DNA of 26,105 bases, from the IMG/VR virus record IMGVR_UViG_3300037245_002345, positions 1-26,105 of that record, one strand, 5' to 3'. Below, one piece after another: positions 21,828 through 26,105 of the stretch. The DNA is from a virus. The first letter of the stretch is position 1, and every line of letters begins with the position of its first letter. Under the pieces are notes generated by a model. The model was not told the DNA's origin, searched no databases, and was given only the letters and a program-made list of their open reading frames with translations. A program made the position numbers and the translations under genes.

Positions 21828-23819
21828 TCAACCTCTCAATGCCATCGCCTCACGGGGCAATGACCCGTGAATCTCAAGTCCCTTGTTCCGGCTCTCGTAC
21901 TTCATCCTGGCTCGCATGTGAGCTTGAATCTTCAGGTTGATGTCCGGCTCGTCCGGAGAGATGTGTTTCTCCACTTCCCGCTGCATCCACTCGTGGAACG
22001 GGATCTTGCTTTCGATGTCCCGGTAGGCCATGCAACCGAATCGGAGATTGTCCAAGGGATCGTCGCCAACCGTTTCCTCGTCGCCTACCCATTTCGCAAC
22101 GTCTTCCTGGTCCTTGTCGATACCAGCGCAGGCTTTCGGAATCGTCTCAATGAGAATTGGGCAGCCGGCACTGTCCGGATGGTTCCACCCCGGGTTCCGG
22201 CCGTGGATCAGTAATCCGGGAACGACTTCCGGCGCCTGGTCCTCGTACATCTTCAAGTACGCCTGAACCTTCAGATAGCCGTCTGTCTGGTTTGCCAGCT
22301 CATTTGCGTAAGCCATGTCCGGCTCGATGATCTGCAGGAGCTGCATCCATCGAAGAAGCGTCCGCATGTAGGACCAGCCGTTCTTCCTGTCCGGATTGCA
22401 CCGCCGGATCGTGATACTCAGCTTCCCTTGGATGTCCTGGTAACGCTCCATCATCCGCTTGAAGGCGGCTTCCTTGTCCCGCTTCTGGAGTTCCTTCTCC
22501 TCTTTGTCCGTCGTCAGAACAAATGCGCTCTCCGGCCCGAGAATCGCCTTGATCCCGTACTCGATCTGCTCGGCAACCGTGTGATTAGAGTCCAGGGTGT
22601 TGAACGCCTCATGCGAGAGGAACAGATTCATGTGCTGACTCTCCATCTGTTCCAGTTCAACCGCGGACAGCTTCGCTATCTCCACCCCAATCTGGTCGGC
22701 GCCAATGTTCCGGACTACATATTCCCGGTAGACGTGCATGCGCTTGTCCTGCGCCCGGGAGTACCACTGCACGCTGGAATGGTGGTTGTAGCCCCAGTCC
22801 ATCGCCATCCAGCGATGACACCACGGCGGAATCGGCTGAGCCGGTATGACGTGGTTCGCCTCTTTCGGCTCCAGCTTCCCGGTTTCGTTCAGCAGCGGAC
22901 CCATCGCCCGGAATTCCGGGAAGAACTGCGACGCCGGCGCGTCCCAATCGCCCTCGATCCACGCCTTCTGAAGGTGCGGCTTCAGAATCAGCAGCCGCTT
23001 GTAGTAGTTTGGGTCGAGTGCGAGGAGAGTCTTGTTCTCGTCCTTTTTGCCCGGAATGAACACCCGGATACGGCCGGTCAGCTTGTCAATGAACGGCTGG
23101 TTCGGTTGAATCTTGCCGTCTTTGCCGTAGACATTGATGAAATGCTTTTTAATCCAAGGATTTCCGGGACCGTCCGGATTTGACGTCAGACAGATCTTCG
23201 GATGCAGCCCCGGGACCGTCGACCTGTTCGAACCGAACAAAAGAGCATAGTAGTCTTTGCTCGGAATCTGAGTCGCCTCTTCAATCCCGATGCGGTGATA
23301 TTCGTGACCGCGGTAGCTCTCGTAGGACTTCGCATCCTTCAGGTGCCCCGTGTAGATCTTGGCGCCGCTTTCGAACTCCCAATACACCGGGCGCCCGCGC
23401 TGCCTGCCACCCATTTGCCTGTAGATCTTGGAGGCCTTGTCGATCGTCTCCTCGAGATCAGTCTGGGAAAACCGAAGGATGATCCCGACGTATTCCGAGA
23501 TATGCACCGGCTCCGCCATCCAAGCGATGAGGGCTGCGGTTTTTCCTGGGCCCCTCAAGCCGCCCAAAAGTATCTCGTCCGCCCCGAGCTGGTTCGAACA
23601 GGCGAACAGGTGATTCTGCATTCCCGCATGCGCCTGCCAGATGATCTCACCTGTCCTGGGATTTATCATCCGGAAGCGGGTGGGATCGCCGACCTGCGCC
23701 AGGTGGTCGTAGTTTTTCTGGTCCTGCTTGGCTCGCCTCGCCGCTATCTGGGCCTTCCGTTCCTTCGTCGGGAACTTATCCAGAACCAGGTCAATTGCCG
23801 AAATCGGCTTGTCGTCCAC
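21828..23819 (-). CDS. Terminase large subunit
   Basis: 663 aa from a GTG start (no in-frame ATG before residue 51). The Walker A motif GLRGPGKT is at residues 87-94, Walker B with catalytic Glu is at HRIGIEEA (175-182), and the coupling motif LTSNP at 211-215. The nuclease half has the first acidic residue in AMDWGY (Asp340) and a late DPLDNLRFG motif near residue 595 typical of the RNase H-like terminase nuclease. It pumps DNA into the procapsid through the portal using ATP and cuts the concatemer. It lies 3 bp after the 80-aa gene and 4 bp before the Pro/Gln-rich gene. A linked small terminase subunit was not recognised; the 80-aa or 122-aa protein just upstream is a candidate by position. 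Confidence 0.95.
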   Translation of the reverse strand: MDDKPISAIDLVLDKFPTKERKAQIAARRAKQDQKNYDHLAQVGDPTRFRMINPRTGEIIWQAHAGMQNHLFACSNQLGADEILLGGLRGPGKTAALIAWMAEPVHISEYVGIILRFSQTDLEETIDKASKIYRQMGGRQRGRPVYWEFESGAKIYTGHLKDAKSYESYRGHEYHRIGIEEATQIPSKDYYALLFGSNRSTVPGLHPKICLTSNPDGPGNPWIKKHFINVYGKDGKIQPNQPFIDKLTGRIRVFIPGKKDENKTLLALDPNYYKRLLILKPHLQKAWIEGDWDAPASQFFPEFRAMGPLLNETGKLEPKEANHVIPAQPIPPWCHRWMAMDWGYNHHSSVQWYSRAQDKRMHVYREYVVRNIGADQIGVEIAKLSAVELEQMESQHMNLFLSHEAFNTLDSNHTVAEQIEYGIKAILGPESAFVLTTDKEEKELQKRDKEAAFKRMMERYQDIQGKLSITIRRCNPDRKNGWSYMRTLLRWMQLLQIIEPDMAYANELANQTDGYLKVQAYLKMYEDQAPEVVPGLLIHGRNPGWNHPDSAGCPILIETIPKACAGIDKDQEDVAKWVGDEETVGDDPLDNLRFGCMAYRDIESKIPFHEWMQREVEKHISPDEPDINLKIQAHMRARMKYESRNKGLEIHGSLPREAMALRG

Positions 23820-23822
23820 GGC

Positions 23823-24065
23823 TTACCGTCGGCGGCGGCGCGGCACAACGGGCTCCGGCTCCGGGTACGGCTTCGGCTCCGCCGGCGCCGGCTCCACCCA
23901 CACAGGACGCGTCGCGGCCGCGGCGGCCAATTCTCTCTTAACGTCGTCCAATATCTGCCTCAGCTCCGAGGTCACCTTCACCCGGGGCCCACGGGCGGAA
24001 AATACCGCCACGTCTTCCTCAAGTGCCGTAGCGAGCTCCATGGCTCTTTCCAGTTTTTCTATCAT
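23823..24065 (-). CDS. Small helical protein with Pro-rich basic tail, possible small terminase or assembly protein
   Basis: 80 aa. Residues 1-50 look helical (MIEKLERAMELATALEEDV; ELRQILDDVKREL). The rest is Ala/Pro/Glu-rich (PAPAEPKPYPEPEP) and ends in five arginines. An AGGAG Shine-Dalgarno sequence lies just before the ATG. It overlaps the upstream gene by 4 bp (ATGA) and lies 3 bp before the terminase. A DNA-binding small terminase subunit is expected here, but no helix-turn-helix is visible, so this is only a positional guess. Confidence 0.75.
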   Translation of the reverse strand: MIEKLERAMELATALEEDVAVFSARGPRVKVTSELRQILDDVKRELAAAAATRPVWVEPAPAEPKPYPEPEPVVPRRRRR

Positions 24066-24430
24066 TGGCTCCTCGTTCCCCGGTAGGCGTTCGCCCGCCT
24101 GTAGTCTGGTTCAAAGTAATGCGCTGATCTGCCATTCGGTAGGTGAACTAAAACTTTCCGAACCGTGTAATTGTCTTCCGCCGCGATGCTCCGGCCGGTT
24201 CTCGCAGTCTTATTCAAAACGCGGTGCATGGCCGCTTTAGCGCCGGTGAGGATTAGGTGTTTGAAATCGCCCTGCTTGGTGACAGCAGCATTCACCAGCT
24301 TGCTCTCAGCGAGGTCTTTCGCTTGGTGGTAGTAAAGTCCGGACAGCATGAGAAAACCGTCTCGCCGCCTGACAGCTATGTTCTTTGCCGGTAGGACGTT
24401 AAGGACGAGACGGTTTTCTATTTCATTCAC
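24062..24430 (-). CDS. First gene of the late operon, function unknown
   Basis: 122 aa from a GTG at 24430-24428; an ATG at 24426 is out of frame. It has a basic middle (TGAKAAMHRVLNKTARTGRSI) and a C-terminal part with a likely beta-strand run (YTVRKVLVHLPNGRSAHYFEPDYRR). No family recognised. It starts about 90 nt downstream of the candidate late promoter and overlaps the 80-aa gene by ATGA. The Shine-Dalgarno sequence is weak. The start may be further inside (Met at residue 28), which would shorten it to 95 aa. Confidence 0.68.
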   Translation of the reverse strand: MNEIENRLVLNVLPAKNIAVRRRDGFLMLSGLYYHQAKDLAESKLVNAAVTKQGDFKHLILTGAKAAMHRVLNKTARTGRSIAAEDNYTVRKVLVHLPNGRSAHYFEPDYRRANAYRGTRSQ

Positions 24431-24527
24431 GCGGCTATCTCACGACAGGCGCTCCACTGGCCAACTGATCTACCCCGTTGGCGGGCTGCGCGCAACAGCT
24501 ATGCAAGATGCGCGCACTTTCACATTG

Positions 24528-24556
24528 ATACTACATCATGTTGGGGTTTATGGCAA
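24528..24556 (-). promoter_or_regulatory. Candidate sigma70 promoter for the late (structural) operon
   Basis: On the minus strand TTGCCA (24556-24551) is followed after exactly 17 nt by TAGTAT (24533-24528). These match 5/6 and 4/6 positions of the consensus. The start of transcription would be near 24521, about 90 nt before the first gene. Confidence 0.55.
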
Positions 24557-24729
24557 GGGCTACGACCAGTGGCCGCGGAGCCAAGCCGGGAAGCGGTCCG
24601 CGAAGTGCGCGCCTCGCAGACTAACAGGATGCTGGTCGCTGTCTGCTCCTCGCCGGCCTGGCTCTTACGGCATGCGACCTAACCAGACTCTAACACCACG
24701 CGCCCATGAGCGCAAGATCTGAATGGAAA

Positions 24730-24780
24730 AAGCTAACCCTGCCGGATATTAAGCTGACCTGCCATCGCCTAAGCTGATCC
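24730..24780. repeat. Three phased AAGCT(A/G)A repeats
   Basis: AAGCTAACCCTGCC (from 24730), AAGCTGACCTGCC (from 24751) and AAGCTGATCC (from 24771) are spaced 21 and 20 bp, two helical turns. This puts the copies on the same face of the DNA, as for binding sites of a regulator or an initiator. Confidence 0.5.
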
Positions 24781-24787
24781 CCACAAC

Positions 24788-24820
24788 AAAAAAGCCGCCC
24801 CGAGCCAAGGAGGCGGCTTT
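24788..24820 (-). terminator. Intrinsic terminator, better on the minus strand
   Basis: AAAGCCGCC (24791-24799) pairs with GGCGGCTTT (24812-24820) around a 12-nt loop. Read on the minus strand it ends in six T residues; on the plus strand only three. It would stop transcripts from the right before they reach the late promoter, and may work in both directions. Confidence 0.82.
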
Positions 24821-24867
24821 AATCGAAAGGAGATTGCAAGGCGATGAACCTAGAAACAGTCTAACCT

Positions 24868-24887
24868 ATTGCGCTCACGCGCGCAAT
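24868..24887. other. 7-bp inverted repeat with 6-nt loop
   Basis: ATTGCGC (24868-24874) and GCGCAAT (24881-24887) flank TCACGC. The left arm overlaps TTGCGC, which is followed after 17 nt by CATACT (24892-24897), a weak promoter-like pair for the rightward genes. It could be an operator. Confidence 0.45.
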
Positions 24888-24913
24888 ACCTCATACTGGA
24901 ATCGCCATGTACC

Positions 24914-24965
24914 GCTTAGGGCCCGTGGCCCACCTCTCCTCCTGGCCGCGGGCCCTGCCCTAAGC
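24914..24965 (+). other. Long imperfect hairpin just before the rightward cluster
   Basis: GCTTAGGG (24914-24921) pairs with CCCTAAGC (24958-24965), and GCCCGTGGCC with GGCCGCGGGC, with a small bulge. The 13-nt loop CACCTCTCCTCCT resembles an anti-Shine-Dalgarno sequence. No T-tract follows. It ends 2 nt before the ATG of the first rightward gene, so it could affect its translation. Confidence 0.6.
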
Positions 24966-24967
24966 TA

Positions 24968-25177
24968 ATGCTAATTATTCACCCGCCCCGAACCAACGAC
25001 CACTCCCTCGATATCCACGAACTCCGAGCCTGGATGGAAACCGCCCAAGATCTGCAGCTCGGCGATACCTCACCATTCCCCGTAGCACGCGAAATCCACG
25101 CCGCCGGCTTCTACCGCGGATTCAAAACCGGACTCATGCTCACCGGCGCCGTCAAGAAAAGGATTCCACTCGAATGA
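24968..25177 (+). CDS. Small protein of unknown function, first gene of the rightward cluster
   Basis: 69 aa. Helical pieces around LDIHELRAWMETAQDL and a glycine-containing segment (AAGFYRGFKTGLMLTGAVKKR). No family recognised. No Shine-Dalgarno sequence precedes the ATG; instead a large hairpin ends 2 nt before it. It overlaps the next gene by 4 bp (ATGA), which supports both as real. Probably part of an early or accessory phage operon. Confidence 0.7.
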   Translation: MLIIHPPRTNDHSLDIHELRAWMETAQDLQLGDTSPFPVAREIHAAGFYRGFKTGLMLTGAVKKRIPLE

Positions 25178-25569
25178 CACTCACACGCACCCAGTTCTTC
25201 CAGACCGTCACGGCCTTCATCGCCGCGGCGTTCGGTATCAAGGCCAAGCCACTCAGCCCAGCCCCCATCCTCCGCGCTGGCGACACCAACGCCATTTATA
25301 TCTTTGGCATGATGGAACCGGTCGAACACGCAGCGTTCGTCAGTAACCCCACGGGTCCCTCTTGGGACAAGTATCGGTTTATCAATTTCAAGAACGGGTC
25401 CGTTATAGCATATGTTAACCGCTACCCACCCCCGGGACCCAATGACTGGGCCAAAGAACGGTTCCTGCCAGGCGAAGATCCGTTCTGGAGAGACCCCTAC
25501 GGCCTGACTCGCCCCGAAAACAGGGAGACAGTGAAGGCGTTCCTAGCAGAGAAGACGAGGCAGAAATGA
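25174..25569 (+). CDS. Small protein with N-terminal hydrophobic segment
   Basis: 131 aa. Residues 7-22 (QFFQTVTAFIAAAFGI) form a hydrophobic stretch after a short polar start, like a signal anchor or signal peptide. The rest is soluble and aromatic-rich (NWAKE-like: PNDWAKERFLPGEDPFWRDP). No family recognised. An AAAAGGA Shine-Dalgarno sequence lies about 10 nt before the ATG. ATGA overlaps join it to the genes on both sides. A membrane-associated accessory protein is plausible. Confidence 0.74.
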   Translation: MTLTRTQFFQTVTAFIAAAFGIKAKPLSPAPILRAGDTNAIYIFGMMEPVEHAAFVSNPTGPSWDKYRFINFKNGSVIAYVNRYPPPGPNDWAKERFLPGEDPFWRDPYGLTRPENRETVKAFLAEKTRQK

Positions 25570-25913
25570 CATTCCCAAAGTACGACCCAACCCAGCCGCT
25601 TCCACCTTGGAACCCGACACCAGGGCCAGAAGGCGGCATAATCCTGGAGTGCGCCACCTTGGAAGAGTTAGAGATAATCGCACAGGCCATGGACGTGCTC
25701 AACAAGTACGCCACCCACGGAATCAGTAATCTGTTTCAAAAGGTAGGCGAAACCTACCGGTACACGCTCCACGACAAAAGGCTGGCAGACGCGGCGGTGA
25801 AAGATGCGCGGATAGAGAAACTCAGAGAGGAAATCCCAGCCAGGGAGATAGAACTCGACAAACTCCTAAAGGAGTGCGCGGAGATGAGCAATGAAAAACA
25901 CCCTACTATCTAG
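25566..25913 (+). CDS. Small helical protein of unknown function
   Basis: 115 aa. The N-terminus is Pro-rich (YDPTQPLPPWNPTPGPEGG), then helices (CATLEELEIIAQAMDVLNKY). The C-terminal 45 residues form a coiled coil (KLREEIPAREIELDKLLKECAEM). A GAGG Shine-Dalgarno sequence lies close before the ATG. It overlaps the previous gene by 4 bp and is overlapped by the next ORF by 23 bp. No family recognised. Confidence 0.76.
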   Translation: MTFPKYDPTQPLPPWNPTPGPEGGIILECATLEELEIIAQAMDVLNKYATHGISNLFQKVGETYRYTLHDKRLADAAVKDARIEKLREEIPAREIELDKLLKECAEMSNEKHPTI

Positions 25914-26085
25914 TCTGCACCTAAACAACCCCCAAAACACTGACGCTATACGCCAAATGCTCTTTCGTCCAACGCGGGCGAATCGATGGAAGTCATGGCG
26001 AGGGCAATTTCTTGATATGGCCAGAAGAATATCATCGTCTTTGGCGCGGATTGCGCACCGAGGTGCTGGAGCATCTCATTTGTAA
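25891..26085 (+). CDS. Possible small protein, or a frame-disrupted gene
   Basis: 64 aa, with a GGAG Shine-Dalgarno sequence 8 nt before the ATG. The first 30 residues look normal, but the last 30 are Arg/Ser-rich and shadow-like. In the next frame, from about 25985 to the window end, an open stretch reads GEGNFLIWPEEYHRLWRGLR and onward without an in-frame ATG. Either that stretch is the true end of the gene after a frameshift, or a second gene starts outside normal start codons. I cannot decide from the sequence. Confidence 0.4.
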   Translation: MKNTLLSSLHLNNPQNTDAIRQMLFRPTRANRWKSWRGQFLDMARRISSSLARIAHRGAGASHL

Positions 26086-26105
26086 GTTGTTGGTGTTCGA
26101 TCCAT

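Larger units (their letters stand above)
24431..24967. other. 537-bp intergenic control region between divergent gene sets
   Basis: No convincing gene lies here. It contains, from left to right: an inverted pair of 10-nt sequences (24510-24519 and 24603-24612), a minus-strand promoter candidate between them, three AAGCT-centred repeats spaced 20-21 bp, an intrinsic terminator, a six-codon ORF with a Shine-Dalgarno sequence (ATG at 24844, MNLETV), and two hairpins. No tRNA was recognised. It probably separates and regulates the leftward late operon and the rightward small-gene cluster. Confidence 0.75.

Noticed and set aside
24440-24720. tRNA-like stretches on the minus strand (D-arm-like pieces such as GATCAGTTGG and GGTTAGGTCGCATGCC)
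   Set aside because: No T-arm (GTTCRANNC) and no matching acceptor stem at the right distance, so no tRNA can be folded.
24501-24722. Plus-strand frame MQDARTFTLILHHVGVYGKG onward in the control region
   Set aside because: No Shine-Dalgarno sequence, Arg-rich composition, and it runs over the promoter candidate.

Overview
The window is part of a tailed double-stranded DNA bacteriophage (or prophage) genome, GC-rich and densely packed. I identify the structural genes from motifs and gene order; no host gene, integrase, replication gene, lysis gene, tRNA or CRISPR array was recognised. No tape-measure, tail-tube or sheath gene was found, and the late genes end in a series of Ala/Gln-rich and very large proteins. 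This fits a podovirus-like (short-tailed) virion with ejection proteins. The bacterial host cannot be named from the sequence.

Almost everything left of 24.43 kb is one long late operon on the minus strand, so transcription runs from right to left. In transcription order it holds: a candidate promoter (24528-24556); two small genes; the large terminase (21828-23819); a low-complexity Pro/Gln/Arg-rich protein full of repeats (20453-21823); three small overlapping genes, one with an HPD motif like a J-domain; the portal with a zinc ribbon; an acidic scaffold; the major capsid protein; a strong intrinsic terminator (14546-14576); two genes of unknown role, one with a zinc ribbon; a probable head-tail adaptor; a protein made of three copies of one beta domain, followed by a single-domain relative; a probable beta-propeller tail nozzle; a tail fibre; and then four genes that look like an ejection-protein module. 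The last of these is open through all of positions 1-3798 (1266 codons, no stop, running off the window). It is a multidomain 'polyvalent' protein with a winged-helix segment and a DdrB/ParB-like domain.

One gene inside this operon faces the other way (6534-6926, plus strand). It encodes a small protein with a signal peptide, has its own promoter-like sequence, and may have a leaderless mRNA. It looks like a moron (an accessory gene carried in a structural operon).

To the right, a 537-bp non-coding region (24431-24967) separates the late operon from a rightward cluster of small genes of unknown function (24968 onward). It holds the late promoter candidate, phased short repeats, an intrinsic terminator and two hairpins, and probably acts as the divergent control region.

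The most unusual observations are: (1) the scaffold and the Pro/Gln-rich protein share the same C-terminal WEN[YF]VD tag; (2) the Pro/Gln-rich protein carries five TAGLMxE motifs; (3) one virion domain occurs in both triplicated and single forms; (4) the polyvalent protein has domains bracketed by duplicated linkers; (5) the moron has a possible leaderless promoter; (6) a terminator sits directly after the capsid gene, as in phage T7.
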